A DNA stretch of 64,000 nt, taken from NCBI GenBank assembly GCA_029245865.1, contig JAQWOM010000038.1, forward strand, positions 186,001 through 250,000. Reading direction: 5' to 3'. How positions within the stretch are numbered: position 1 is the first letter of the stretch; every line of letters starts with the position of its first letter. The notes below the pieces were generated by a model. The model did no database searches and had not been told where the DNA came from. It saw nothing but the letters and a program-made list of their open reading frames with translations. The DNA is from Planctomycetota bacterium (GTDB lineage: Bacteria; Planctomycetota; B15-G4). Below are positions 1 to 8,296 of this stretch, one piece after another. Position numbers and translations under genes: made by a program.

Positions 1-621
1 CCCGACATTGGCGTGGGGGCCATCCGTGCTGCCTACCAGGGGAGTCAGTCCGGTCGCGCGTATGTTTTTTCCGGACTCGACGGCTCGATCCTGCTGCGCT
101 TCGATGGCGCGGCTGTCTCGGACTTTCTCGGCGGCACGCTTTCTGGCGTGGGAGATGTGAACGACGACGGAAAGGACGATCTGATCGTGGGGGCCACCGG
201 TTCGGATCTGGGAGGCAGCAGTTCAGGCGCCGCCTACGTGCTGTCGCTTTCTCCGTGGAGCAGTCTTGGAGGCGGGACAGCAGGTCTCGCCGGAGTCCCC
301 ACTCTCTCAGCAGTGGGTGAACTCACCGCCGGTTCGACGCTTTCCCTCGACCTGGTCAACGCACCTCCCAGCGCCCTCATGGTTGGGTGGTTGTCGCTCA
401 CGTCGATTCCTCTGAACGTGCTCGGGGGAACTCTGTATGCCAACCCGAAGATCGTGCAGATCGTGCGCCTCGCCAATGGAGCTGGCGCGTGGAGTCAGAG
501 CCTGCCATGGCCCGCCGGCATTGTTCCGGGCACGGACCTCTTCGTGCAGTTTTTGGTGCAGGACATCTCGGTGCCGGCGCAGATCACCATGTCCAATGCG
601 GTCGCGGCCACCACGCCCTGA
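1..621 (+). CDS. FG-GAP repeat protein, C-terminal part (5' end outside window)
   Basis: The frame is open from base 1 and ends at a TGA, so the start lies upstream. The visible part holds the end of an FG-GAP/integrin-alpha-like beta-propeller: 'AYVFSGLDGS' and 'GDVNDDGKDDLIVGA' are typical blade and calcium-loop sequences. After 'AAYVLSLSPW' comes a separate C-terminal region of about 120 residues, beginning near 'GGGTAGLAGVPTL' and ending '...SNAVAATTP'. I know this kind of region as a frequent C-terminal module on secreted planctomycete proteins. The protein is probably extracellular or surface-attached; its substrate is unknown. A related-looking module ends the LVIVD protein at 10902-12605. 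Confidence 0.85.
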   Translation, partial: PDIGVGAIRAAYQGSQSGRAYVFSGLDGSILLRFDGAAVSDFLGGTLSGVGDVNDDGKDDLIVGATGSDLGGSSSGAAYVLSLSPWSSLGGGTAGLAGVPTLSAVGELTAGSTLSLDLVNAPPSALMVGWLSLTSIPLNVLGGTLYANPKIVQIVRLANGAGAWSQSLPWPAGIVPGTDLFVQFLVQDISVPAQITMSNAVAATTP

Positions 622-662
622 GAGACAAGTTGTCCGGTGCTGCCGGGGTCAGGGGGCCCGGG

Positions 663-3152
663 TCAATTGGCGATGAACGGACGACCTGCTGCGTATTCGT
701 TCAGATGGGTCTCGATCTCTCGTGCGAGCGGCTGGTCGCGCTGTGACAGCGCCTGTTCCCTGGCCCGGCGTGCGACTCCGATGGCCTCGGGGAAGCGACC
801 GGCGGCGGCGTAGGCCGTGCTCAACGTATCCAGCACGCGAGGGTTTCCGCCGCGTGTCCATTCAGCGGATCTTTCGGCCAGGCCCACGGCTCGTTCGGGG
901 TCGCGGAGTGCCTCGTCGGGGCAGGTGGCAAGAAAGCGGGCGAGTCGGGTGTTGGTCTCGGGCAGGTCGGGGGCCACTCGTAGCGCTTCTTCCAGAGAAG
1001 CCAGAGTGTTCTCCTGGTTGCCGTTGTTCTGTGACTGATTCGCCATGTTGATGTGTGGCCGATGAAAGGCTGGGTTTGCACGTATCGCCGCCTCGTAGTG
1101 CTGACGTGCTTTTCCAGACTGGCCCACAGCGTCGAGAGCGACGCCCAGATCGTTGTGAAGGTCTGCGTCATCGCCTGATGCTGCGAGCGCGGCCTCGTAC
1201 TCTGGAATGGCCTCTTGGGTGCGCCCCTCGCCGGCCAGAAGGTTGGCCAGTGTTGAGTGGGCGCGCCCCCAGCCAGGTTTGTTGTCGATGGCGAGACGCA
1301 AGTTGTCTTCGGCAAGTGCGATTTCACCGCGATCGAGAAAAGTCTGAGCCAGGTTGTAGTACGCCTCGGCGTAACCGGGGCGCAGTTGAATGGCGCGGGT
1401 GTAATAGCCAGCAGCAAGATCAGGACGCCCCTCGGTTCGTAGCACATTACCCATGCCGACATTTGCCGCCGAGTGATCAGGGTCTATCGCGAGCGCTGCC
1501 TCGAAGGCATGGCGAGCCGGAATCTGGCGGTTCTGTTGTTGGAGAGTGTCGCCCAGGTCGTAGTGGGCGTTGGCCGACCCCGGGTCGAGTGCGATGCGTG
1601 TGGCCATTTCGGCAATACCTGCATCGATTTCACCGGCGTTCACCAGGGCCGCACCGAGTTCGCCCCGAAATGTTGGCGTTTCTGGACTCAGACGCACCAA
1701 CTCACGAGACATTTCCAGGGCCTGTACTGGCTCGATCGATTTGTCGGCAAGTCCCCTGCGCAACTCTGCTGAAAGGTCTTTCGCCCCGAAACGTTGTTTC
1801 ATATCGGGCAAGCCTTCAATGGCCTTGGGCACTTCGGTGCTGCCCCCTTCGCCTACGTAGCCAAGCGCCGCGAGTTGCGCGAGTTCATCGGAGGAAATCT
1901 GTATGGCGTCACTTTCTCGTTCACCAAGTTCATCTTCGAGGCCGCCCAGACGAGCTTCGAGCTTGTCGCGGATGTCTGATCGAACTTCGACCATGTTGAC
2001 GAGCTCGGCCCGATCAGTCTCCCGGTCGTAGAGTTCGGGAAGCGGTGTTCGAATGTACTTCCACTTCTCGGTGGTCAAGCTTCGCTGGGGTGCCCAGCGG
2101 TAACTTGTCCAGGGCAGATCGGTCTCGGCATAAGCCATGCCCGAGTCGAGCGATTCGCCGCGCATCGCGGGGGCGAGGCTGCGTCCTTGCGTTTCAAAGG
2201 CTTCTGGCATCCCGAGCAGCTCAAGCGCCGTCGGCGCAAAATCTTCGAGCGACACGAGGGCCGAGACGCGGTGGCCGGCCTTGACTCCAGGGCCGGCCAT
2301 GATCCACGGCACGTGCAACACTTCTTCGTTGAGAAGGTAAGCGTGTTCGATCTCGTGGTGGTCGCCGAGCCCTTCGCCGTGATCAGCCACGGCGACGACG
2401 AGCGTGTTCTCGGTCATTCCTTTTTGCTCAAGCCAGTCGAGAAGGCGTCCCACTTGCGCGTCCGCATAGGTCAGCTCGTCGTCGTAGCTTCCCGAATCTT
2501 TCGGCGCGGACTCGGCGTCGGGGCCGTGGGGGTACCAGGGGAAGTGAACGTCGTAGAGGTGGACCCAGGCAAAGAATGGCTCTTCTTGGTCTCCTTCACT
2601 CAGCCACTCGAGCGTGGAGTCGACGACGAGCTCACCTGGGCGGTACGAGGACAGCTGTTCGGGGACGTCTTGATCGTAAGCGCCTGTCAGGTCGTCATCG
2701 TATCTGTCGAAGCCTTGGTCGAGTCCGAACTTGGCATTGAGGACGAAGGCCGCAATGAACGCGCCCGTTCGATATCCAGCCATCTTCAACTGTTCGCTCA
2801 GAGTGGGGATGTCTGGCGCCAGTTGATGCACCCCATTGACCCGCGCTCCGTGCTGTGGAGGCAGGAGCCCCGTGAGCAGCGTGGCATGTGCCGGCAAGGT
2901 CATGGGGGCGGGGGTGTAAGCCTCGTCGAAAACAACTCCACGCTCTGCGAGCGCATCGAGGGTCGGTGTTTCGGCTTGCTCGTATCCGTAGAGACCGAGG
3001 CGATCGGTACGGGTCGTGTCGAGAGTGATGAGCAGAAGATTTGGAGGCTGATCAGTCGGCGTTTCGGATGTTCCGCAGGAGACGAACCCGAGCCCGAATC
3101 CGAAGAGAAGGGCGAGGGAGGAGGACAATTCGGTCGTGTGTCGATTTTTCAT
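663..3152 (-). CDS. Sulfatase-like (alkaline phosphatase superfamily) lipoprotein with C-terminal TPR repeats
   Basis: 829 aa from the chosen start, which opens a lipoprotein signal ('GFGLGFVSC', Cys26); the frame runs 16 codons further upstream without signal character. Residues about 37-370 are a sulfatase/phosphatase-fold domain: 'LLLITLDTTRTDRLGLYGY' carries the first metal ligands and 'ADHGEGLGDH' the C-terminal ones. The nucleophile segment reads 'MTLPAHATLLTG', so the sulfatase C-x-P-x-R signature is replaced by Thr85-x-P-x-His. The formylglycine chemistry of true sulfatases is therefore not expected; Thr is the nucleophile in relatives such as LtaS. Residues about 480-829 are tandem TPR motifs ('ANAHYDLGDTLQQQ', 'AEAYYNLAQTFLDRG'). 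Likely a periplasmic or outer-surface hydrolase or transferase of unknown substrate. Divergent from the HEAT gene, start to start 115 bp. Confidence 0.85.
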   Translation of the reverse strand: MKNRHTTELSSSLALLFGFGLGFVSCGTSETPTDQPPNLLLITLDTTRTDRLGLYGYEQAETPTLDALAERGVVFDEAYTPAPMTLPAHATLLTGLLPPQHGARVNGVHQLAPDIPTLSEQLKMAGYRTGAFIAAFVLNAKFGLDQGFDRYDDDLTGAYDQDVPEQLSSYRPGELVVDSTLEWLSEGDQEEPFFAWVHLYDVHFPWYPHGPDAESAPKDSGSYDDELTYADAQVGRLLDWLEQKGMTENTLVVAVADHGEGLGDHHEIEHAYLLNEEVLHVPWIMAGPGVKAGHRVSALVSLEDFAPTALELLGMPEAFETQGRSLAPAMRGESLDSGMAYAETDLPWTSYRWAPQRSLTTEKWKYIRTPLPELYDRETDRAELVNMVEVRSDIRDKLEARLGGLEDELGERESDAIQISSDELAQLAALGYVGEGGSTEVPKAIEGLPDMKQRFGAKDLSAELRRGLADKSIEPVQALEMSRELVRLSPETPTFRGELGAALVNAGEIDAGIAEMATRIALDPGSANAHYDLGDTLQQQNRQIPARHAFEAALAIDPDHSAANVGMGNVLRTEGRPDLAAGYYTRAIQLRPGYAEAYYNLAQTFLDRGEIALAEDNLRLAIDNKPGWGRAHSTLANLLAGEGRTQEAIPEYEAALAASGDDADLHNDLGVALDAVGQSGKARQHYEAAIRANPAFHRPHINMANQSQNNGNQENTLASLEEALRVAPDLPETNTRLARFLATCPDEALRDPERAVGLAERSAEWTRGGNPRVLDTLSTAYAAAGRFPEAIGVARRAREQALSQRDQPLAREIETHLNEYAAGRPFIAN

Positions 3153-3267
3153 GCCCGGCACGATAACCGATGCAGGAGAACGAGGCTCGTAGGGAACCAA
3201 CTCGGGTATGCTGGGCGTTTTGAACCTGCTGCTTACGATTCAAGCGCGTTTTGGAGTTCGTCAAGGC

Positions 3268-4311
3268 ATGTCACGCATCCGTCGCGGAGGTCCACCAAGG
3301 GTCGTCTGGGCCCTGGTTGTTCTGGGGGTCGTGGGCATGCTCGCGTTTGTGGTCTTCTTGATGATGGACCCGTCCTCGGCGCCTTCCGACTCCACGGATT
3401 CGCTGACAGCGATGCGGGTGGTTCGAGATGAGCCGACCTCGCAGCCAGGCGGGCTGGACACGTTGAGCCCGCAGGTGCTTGCGCTGGAACCCATTGGCAA
3501 GCCGGATAAAGTCGAAGAGCCGCCAGCTCCTGTGGTTGCTGTCATGGAACCAGCGAAAGAAGTGCCAGCTGTTCCCGCGCCCATCGATTTTGAAGCACGG
3601 CGCGAAACGATGCGGCTGCTTCAGCGTGACCAACCGCCGGCCACTCGGCTGGCCGCGGCGCACGAGATTCTGGATGCGGAGTGGGGGACTTCGCTCAAGT
3701 CCCGGGCGCTCGAGACCTTGGTGGAACTCGAGCCCTGGTCTGTCGCAGGTGAACTGCAATCTCTGGCAGCGTCAGATTCTGGAGACCCTCAGCAGGCCAC
3801 TCTCGTGATGGCTGCGCTTCGGAGCTTTGGAAAGCGTGAGGACGTGCTCTCCGGACAAGACCTGACGTCGCTTTTTGAAAGTGGGTCGAATGAGGTGCAG
3901 CTGGCAGCGGCGACGGCGCTTCTTTCCCGCGGTGACGAGAGCTTGAGTTTCAGAATGCAGGATCAACTGCAGGTCGATCTGACGCATGCCGAAGCGTCGC
4001 AACGTGTGTCGGCGTTGAATGCACTCGGTCAGCTCCAAGGTTCTTCGACGCTTGTGCTTGTGACTCCGCTGCTCAGCGATCCCGATGAACAGGTTCGATT
4101 GGCTGCGCTGAGAGCTGTGGGGGAATCTGAGGATCCTGCTGCTCTCGAGCACCTGCGCATCTTGACGCTGGATGACTCAGAGCCCGTGAAGCGCATGGCC
4201 ACGCGCTTGCTCGAAAAGGGCGAGAGGCACCTCTCTCGCAAGGCCCGCGCGGCTCAGATGAAGTCCGGCTTGCGGCGCCCTCTCGATCAGCAGCCCCGCG
4301 GGCGGCGTTGA
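3268..4311 (+). CDS. Membrane-anchored HEAT-repeat protein
   Basis: 347 aa from the ATG at 3268, preceded by GGAG about 11 bases upstream. A longer open frame exists, but this start places a basic 'MSRIRRGGPPR' before a single membrane helix at residues about 11-32. A Pro-rich linker follows. The rest is alpha-helical with HEAT-like repeats ('EVQLAAATALLSRGDE', 'DEQVRLAALRAVGESEDPAA', 'EPVKRMATRLLEKGE'). HEAT repeats bind proteins, so a scaffold exposed to the periplasm is plausible, but no partner can be named. It is transcribed away from the sulfatase-like gene and towards the paralogue array. Confidence 0.8.
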   Translation: MSRIRRGGPPRVVWALVVLGVVGMLAFVVFLMMDPSSAPSDSTDSLTAMRVVRDEPTSQPGGLDTLSPQVLALEPIGKPDKVEEPPAPVVAVMEPAKEVPAVPAPIDFEARRETMRLLQRDQPPATRLAAAHEILDAEWGTSLKSRALETLVELEPWSVAGELQSLAASDSGDPQQATLVMAALRSFGKREDVLSGQDLTSLFESGSNEVQLAAATALLSRGDESLSFRMQDQLQVDLTHAEASQRVSALNALGQLQGSSTLVLVTPLLSDPDEQVRLAALRAVGESEDPAALEHLRILTLDDSEPVKRMATRLLEKGERHLSRKARAAQMKSGLRRPLDQQPRGRR

Positions 4312-4366
4312 CTGTCGCCCCCGAGGGCTTCCGAATCATCTGGCTTGTTGGATGAAGAGGGGTGGC

Positions 4367-5122
4367 CTACGGCTCAAGAAGAGTTTCAATCTTCTTGAGC
4401 TTGATCTTGTCGAAGTTGTTGTCTCCCTCGCTCAGGTCGACAGTGTCGTTACCTTTGCCGCCGCGGACGATGAGTTGACTCGCCGACACGTCTTCAAGCA
4501 TTGCGACTTGTCCGCCTTCCTTGGCGAGCTTGATGCTTAGTTTTTTGCCGATGTCGTAGATATAGGTGCCGCGCATGGCCATATTCTCGTTCCCACCGTC
4601 CACGGTGCCGGCTCCCTGATCGATGGACATGCTTTTGCCAACGAAGATGTGCTGATCCCAGAAGACGTAGTCATTGCCTTTTCCGGCCTTCACGGAATAG
4701 CTACCGCCGACACTCATCGCGTTTTCAAACTCATAGTGAATGTCGTCGCCATCGCCCAGGTTGACCTTGACGTTCTTGTGGTAGACCCCGGAGACGTATA
4801 TCGAGTCGTCGCCAGCGCCGCTCTTGATGGTGAGGTTGCCTTCGATTTCGACGGAAATCCCAAGATAGTCGTTTTGATCGCCGCCTTTGATGGAGATGTT
4901 GCGGACGTTGGCGAACCCCACCGCGGGCTCGTCATTGACGATTACGACTATGGAGCCGACGTCCATGCCAATCAGAATCGTGTCAGGAGAGTCCTTGTCG
5001 AATTGAATCCGGAGGTGGGTGCCTTTCTGTTGAATCTCGGCAGCCGAGGCGTTGAAGGCCAGGGCGCCCAAGCAGAGCAGGCTCGCGAGACAGGGCATGG
5101 CGCGTTTGATAGCAGTCGACAT
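4367..5122 (-). CDS. Exported GDD-repeat protein, tandem paralogue 1
   Basis: 251 aa. The start is fixed by a GGAG Shine-Dalgarno before the ATG at 5122 and by a signal peptide ending 'LAFNASA|AEIQQKGT'. The mature part is a beta-rich sequence with regularly spaced Gly-Asp turns ('SGAGDDSIYVSG', 'LGDGDDIHYEFE', 'AGKGNDYVFWDQ', 'RGGKGNDTVDLSEGDN'). These resemble calcium-binding RTX-type turns, but are spread as single turns between hydrophobic strands, suggesting a right-handed beta-solenoid. I do not recognise a named family. It is the last of four tandem paralogues (4367-7799) sharing the same order: signal peptide, 'LRIQFDK', central GDD rungs, 'KLSIKL', 'VRGGKG', then a short C-terminal strand. 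Function unknown; probably periplasmic or surface. Confidence 0.85.
   Translation of the reverse strand: MSTAIKRAMPCLASLLCLGALAFNASAAEIQQKGTHLRIQFDKDSPDTILIGMDVGSIVVIVNDEPAVGFANVRNISIKGGDQNDYLGISVEIEGNLTIKSGAGDDSIYVSGVYHKNVKVNLGDGDDIHYEFENAMSVGGSYSVKAGKGNDYVFWDQHIFVGKSMSIDQGAGTVDGGNENMAMRGTYIYDIGKKLSIKLAKEGGQVAMLEDVSASQLIVRGGKGNDTVDLSEGDNNFDKIKLKKIETLLEP
4372..4400. repeat. Perfect 11-bp inverted repeat over the 3' end of paralogue 1
   Basis: GCTCAAGAAGA at 4372-4382 is repeated in inverted orientation at 4390-4400 with a 7-base loop. It lies inside the last codons of the 4367-5122 gene. In the mRNA it would form a strong 3' stem-loop ending a few bases before the stop. No T-run follows, so it is not a standard intrinsic terminator. 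It might protect the transcript end or attenuate convergent transcription. The other three copies lack an obvious equivalent. Confidence 0.5.
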
Positions 5123-5210
5123 CGTGTTCTCCGTGAAGATCTTTCGCTTGATGCTTGCCGTCTTTCGGCATGCGTGACGTCCCAATCGACGTGAACTCTC
5201 AAGTCGGGCT

Positions 5211-5993
5211 TTAGAGAACAAAGATGACCAGAGGCCAATGGACCATGTCGACTTTCTTGATCGACGTTTTGTCGAAACTGTTATCCAAATCGCTCAGGTC
5301 CGCTTCGTTGTAGTGCTTGCCGCCTCGAATCATGAGTTTGGCAGCCGTGACATGATCAAGCTCTGTCCATTGAGGGGTGTTCTTCGAGAGCTTGATGCTG
5401 AGCTTTTTGTGGACGTGTTTGCTGCCGTTGGTGAGTTCCAAAGGCGCGTTTACATGTTCGCTGCCTGGGCCTGGGCCAGAGTCGATCGACATGTTGCCGT
5501 AGACCAGCATGCCATTCCATATGCTGACGGTGTCGTCGCCTTTTCCGCACTTGATGCTGTAGTTGCCGCCGACGACTGTTTCGCCGTCGTGTTCCCAGAG
5601 GAAGTCATCTCCATCTCCGAGGTTGAGCTTGAGATTCTTGTTGAAGGTTCCTGAGATTCTGATGTTGTCCTGGCCCGCGCCACTCTTCACTTTGAGGGTG
5701 CCGGCTATATTTACGCTTTGGGAAACATACAGCGAGTCATCCAGGTCGCTCCCTTTGACGGAGATGTTGTCGACGAAGGTGAACACCTTCGGATCACCTG
5801 CATTGACTATCACGACTACGGCACCAAAGCCGAACCCCTTAATCGTGATCTCGTCTTCAACGCTTTTGTCGAATTGAATCCGAAGGTGGGTGCCTTTCTG
5901 TTGAATCTCGGCAGCCGAGGCATTGAAGGCCAGGAGGCCCAGGCAGAGCAGGCTCATGGCCTGCGACATGGTGCGTTTGATGGAAGCGAACAT
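5211..5993 (-). CDS. Exported GDD-repeat protein, tandem paralogue 2
   Basis: 260 aa. The ATG at 5993 follows 'CGGAGAATGCC', matching the arrangement of copy 1, and the signal peptide ends 'LLAFNASA|AEIQQKGT'. The first 40 or so mature residues are nearly identical to copy 1, so these two are the most recent duplicates. Turns include 'SGAGQDNIRISG', 'LGDGDDFLWEHDG' and 'CGKGDDTVSIWNG'. The C-terminal end differs from its sisters: the usual 'KKVE-x-LLP' ending is replaced by a longer hydrophobic 'HWPLVIFVL'. That may be real divergence or a frame change near the stop. Function unknown; probably exported and beta-solenoid. Gap to copy 1 is 88 bp. Confidence 0.85.
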   Translation of the reverse strand: MFASIKRTMSQAMSLLCLGLLAFNASAAEIQQKGTHLRIQFDKSVEDEITIKGFGFGAVVVIVNAGDPKVFTFVDNISVKGSDLDDSLYVSQSVNIAGTLKVKSGAGQDNIRISGTFNKNLKLNLGDGDDFLWEHDGETVVGGNYSIKCGKGDDTVSIWNGMLVYGNMSIDSGPGPGSEHVNAPLELTNGSKHVHKKLSIKLSKNTPQWTELDHVTAAKLMIRGGKHYNEADLSDLDNSFDKTSIKKVDMVHWPLVIFVL

Positions 5994-6195
5994 GGCATTC
6001 TCCGGAAAGGGCTTTCGGTTGATGTTTGCCGTCTTTTGGCATGCGCAATGATAGGAAAGCTCGGCCTGGCGTATGTGACAGCGAGATGACGATGCCGCGG
6101 CGGCGTGATGACACAGTGGGTCAGTTCCTGAGCGCCTGGCGACCAGACCTTTCGCGTGGCGTCGACGACGTGACCTGCGTTTCTTCAGCAAAGAA

Positions 6196-6229
6196 AACGG
6201 GCGCGCTGCCTTTTGGCAACGCGCCCGTT
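6196..6229 (-). terminator. Rho-independent terminator after paralogue 3
   Basis: A 10-bp perfect stem (6196-6205 with 6220-6229), one mismatch, then a further TGCC/GGCA stem closes a TTTT loop. Read on the minus strand it lies just after the stop of the 6253-7020 gene and is followed by a T-rich run (TTTTCTTT). It should end transcripts from copies 4 and 3 and separate them from copies 2 and 1. Confidence 0.8.
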
Positions 6230-6252
6230 GAGATGAGGCATCGAGGGACGCT

Positions 6253-7020
6253 TTAGGGGAGAAGGACCGCCTCGACTTTCTTGGTGCTGGTCTCGTCAAA
6301 GAGATTGAGGCCTGGCCTCAGGTCGACCTCGTTCTCGCCTTTGCCGCCACGGACAACGAGCTTGGCCGCTGTCACGTCCTCCAAGAGGACATCCTGATCG
6401 CCTTCCCGAGACAATCGGATGCTCAGCGTCTTGGCGATCTCGACCCTGTGGTCGATCATGGACACGATGGTGTTGCCCGCAGGGTCGCCCCTGCCGAGGT
6501 CTATGGACATCTTTCCACCGATGGCGATGTCCTGTCGGATGTCGATCCAATCGTCTCCGGCACCCGCCTTGATGGTGTAGCTGCCAACCACGATCAGGTC
6601 GTTGTCTTGTTCCCAGAGGAGGTCGTCTCCGGTGCCCAGGCTGACCTTGGCGTTCTTCCCGTAGAAGCCCGAAAGATAGACATGATCATCGCCGGCGCCG
6701 CTCTTGACGGTGAGGTTGCCTAAAATCAGGACGGAATCTCCGATGCGCAAGATGTCGTCCTGAGGGCTTCCCGAAATGGAAATGTGCTCGACACCGAAGT
6801 ACATGCCCATGAACTCACTGTTGATGACGACGATGATGTGGCCAGGGCCTGCGCCTCCTCCTCCAAAGAGTTCGATTTCTTCCGGGATGTCTTTGTCGAA
6901 TTTGACCCTGAGGTGATTGCCCTTCTGTAGAAGGTCCGCTGCGGAGGCCTCGGCGGCGAGTAGCCCGACAAGGGACAGCGCCGCGGCGCATGTTGCTTTG
7001 CGAATGGTTGAGGAAAGCAT
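6253..7020 (-). CDS. Exported GDD-repeat protein, tandem paralogue 3
   Basis: 255 aa, ATG at 7020, signal peptide 'SLVGLLAAEASA|ADLLQKGN'. Layout as in the other copies: 'LRVKFDKDIPEEIELFGGG', GDD turns ('SGAGDDHVYLSGFYG', 'LGTGDDLLWEQDND', 'AGAGDDWIDIRQD'), then 'KTLSIRLSREGDQDVLLED', 'VRGGKGENEVDL' and a terminal 'KKVEAVLLP'. It is closer to copy 4 than to copies 1-2 in the C-terminal third ('GDQDVLLED' against 'GDQDVVLED'). Copies 3 and 4 are 26 bp apart and end at one strong terminator, so they are probably a two-gene operon. No named family recognised. Confidence 0.85.
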   Translation of the reverse strand: MLSSTIRKATCAAALSLVGLLAAEASAADLLQKGNHLRVKFDKDIPEEIELFGGGGAGPGHIIVVINSEFMGMYFGVEHISISGSPQDDILRIGDSVLILGNLTVKSGAGDDHVYLSGFYGKNAKVSLGTGDDLLWEQDNDLIVVGSYTIKAGAGDDWIDIRQDIAIGGKMSIDLGRGDPAGNTIVSMIDHRVEIAKTLSIRLSREGDQDVLLEDVTAAKLVVRGGKGENEVDLRPGLNLFDETSTKKVEAVLLP

Positions 7021-7046
7021 GGTGAGCTCCTTGTTAAGCGTGACGA

Positions 7047-7799
7047 TTAAGGGAGAAGGGTTGTTTCGACCTTCGCGGTGCTGGTCTCATCGATGACGCT
7101 GCTGCCGTGGCTCAGGTCCAGCACGTTGTTGCTCTTGCTGCCGCGGACGAGAAGCTTGCCCGCGTTGAGATCTTCAAGCACGACATCCTGGTCACCTTTC
7201 TTGGAGAGCTTGATGCTCAACGTCTTCTGGATGGTTTTTGGGGTCAAGTGGAAGAAGACGTCTTGATTTCCGGCCGGGTCGCCCTTGCCAAGTTTCAGAG
7301 ACATGTTGCCGCTGATCAGCATCTCGTCGTCGAAGTGGAAATCATTGCTACCGGCGCCGCCATTGGCGGTGTAGCTACCACCTACGACCAACGGGGTTCC
7401 GTCGCCTTCCAGAAGGTCGTCTCCGGCGCCCAGGCTGACCTTGACGTTTCTCGAGATGAGACCCCCGATGTAGATGTCGTCATCGCCTGAGCCGCTCTTG
7501 ATGGTGAGGTTGCCCGTAATCATGGCGGAGACTCCCAGGGTGTCGTCTCTGGGGCCGCCCTTGACGGAGATGTTCGTGACGCCCATGTAGATGCCAAAGA
7601 GATCTCCATCAACCACCACAGCAACCATCGCCAGTCCGGCAGTTAGCAGCTGAATGTCTTCCTCGACCTGCTTATCGAACTTGACCGTGAGGTGGTTGCC
7701 TTTGAATTGCACGTCGGCGGCAGAGGCGTTGGAAGCCAGAAGTCCCGCGAGGCACAACGTGGCGGCGCATGAAGTCTTGCGAATGAGTGAGGTGAACAT
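7047..7799 (-). CDS. Exported GDD-repeat protein, tandem paralogue 4
   Basis: 250 aa. The ATG at 7799 is preceded by 'AGGAGATCACC', a good ribosome-binding site. Signal peptide 'LAGLLASNASA|ADVQFKGN'. Mature features match the set: 'LTVKFDKQVEEDIQLL', 'SGSGDDDIYIGG', 'LGAGDDLLEGDG', 'GGAGSNDFHFDDE', 'KTLSIKLSKKGDQD' and 'STAKVETTLLP'. As the first gene of the array it probably carries the promoter, and the short repeat array at 7914-7960 lies 115-160 bp upstream. Function unknown. Acidic turns suggest metal binding, for instance calcium, but no catalytic motif is visible. Confidence 0.85.
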   Translation of the reverse strand: MFTSLIRKTSCAATLCLAGLLASNASAADVQFKGNHLTVKFDKQVEEDIQLLTAGLAMVAVVVDGDLFGIYMGVTNISVKGGPRDDTLGVSAMITGNLTIKSGSGDDDIYIGGLISRNVKVSLGAGDDLLEGDGTPLVVGGSYTANGGAGSNDFHFDDEMLISGNMSLKLGKGDPAGNQDVFFHLTPKTIQKTLSIKLSKKGDQDVVLEDLNAGKLLVRGSKSNNVLDLSHGSSVIDETSTAKVETTLLP

Positions 7800-8200
7800 G
7801 GTGATCTCCTGTTGCTTGGGGGGACTGAGTGCCGTTGACCGGCGATGCCGATGCTACTGCGCTTTGGATTCGAGGGGGTGACGCAGCGATGGCTTCGTGA
7901 TGTCACACGAGAGGCCATGTGGCAGGCATGTGGCAGCCATGTGGCGCAGCCATGTGATGCACGCGAAGGGGGCGGCATCCAGGGTGATGGGCCGAGTCTC
8001 TCGCCCTGCTGAAGCTCAGCGGCTGTCCGCCGCAGCCTGTCTTGGCTGCTTGCCTCGGGCACCCCCAGCCGGTCTCAGGGGGGGCTTGCTACGACGCCCC
8101 GTGAGCGCTTTTAAGCGGGATTGACGCCCCCGAAACTCCTGCTCAGCGCGTCCCCTGCGGCCCCGTGCGACGAGGTGCGATCCAGCGCGGGAGAAGTGAG
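7800..8200. other. Intergenic region upstream of the paralogue array
   Basis: About 400 bp between the start of paralogue 4 and the 3' end of tRNA-Lys. It holds the ribosome-binding site of paralogue 4 and the four-copy GCCATGTGGC array. I see no further gene. No convincing terminator with a T-run could be identified downstream of the tRNA. Confidence 0.6.
7914..7960. repeat. Four imperfect direct repeats of GCCATGTGGC
   Basis: Copies begin at about 7914 (GCCATGTGGCAG), 7926 (GCATGTGGCA), 7936 (GCCATGTGGCGCA) and 7949 (GCCATGTGATGC), spaced 12, 10 and 13 bp. The spacing is close to one helical turn, so one protein could bind successive sites on the same DNA face. The position 115-160 bp upstream of the first paralogue suggests a regulatory element, though no binding protein can be named. 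Confidence 0.5.
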
Positions 8201-8276
<76 letters not shown>

Positions 8277-8296
8277 ACCTTGAAAGACGGCCTCTA

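Noticed and set aside
2187-3431. A 414-codon plus-strand open frame over the sulfatase-like gene
   Set aside because: Antisense to conserved catalytic motifs and running through the divergent promoter; no protein features.
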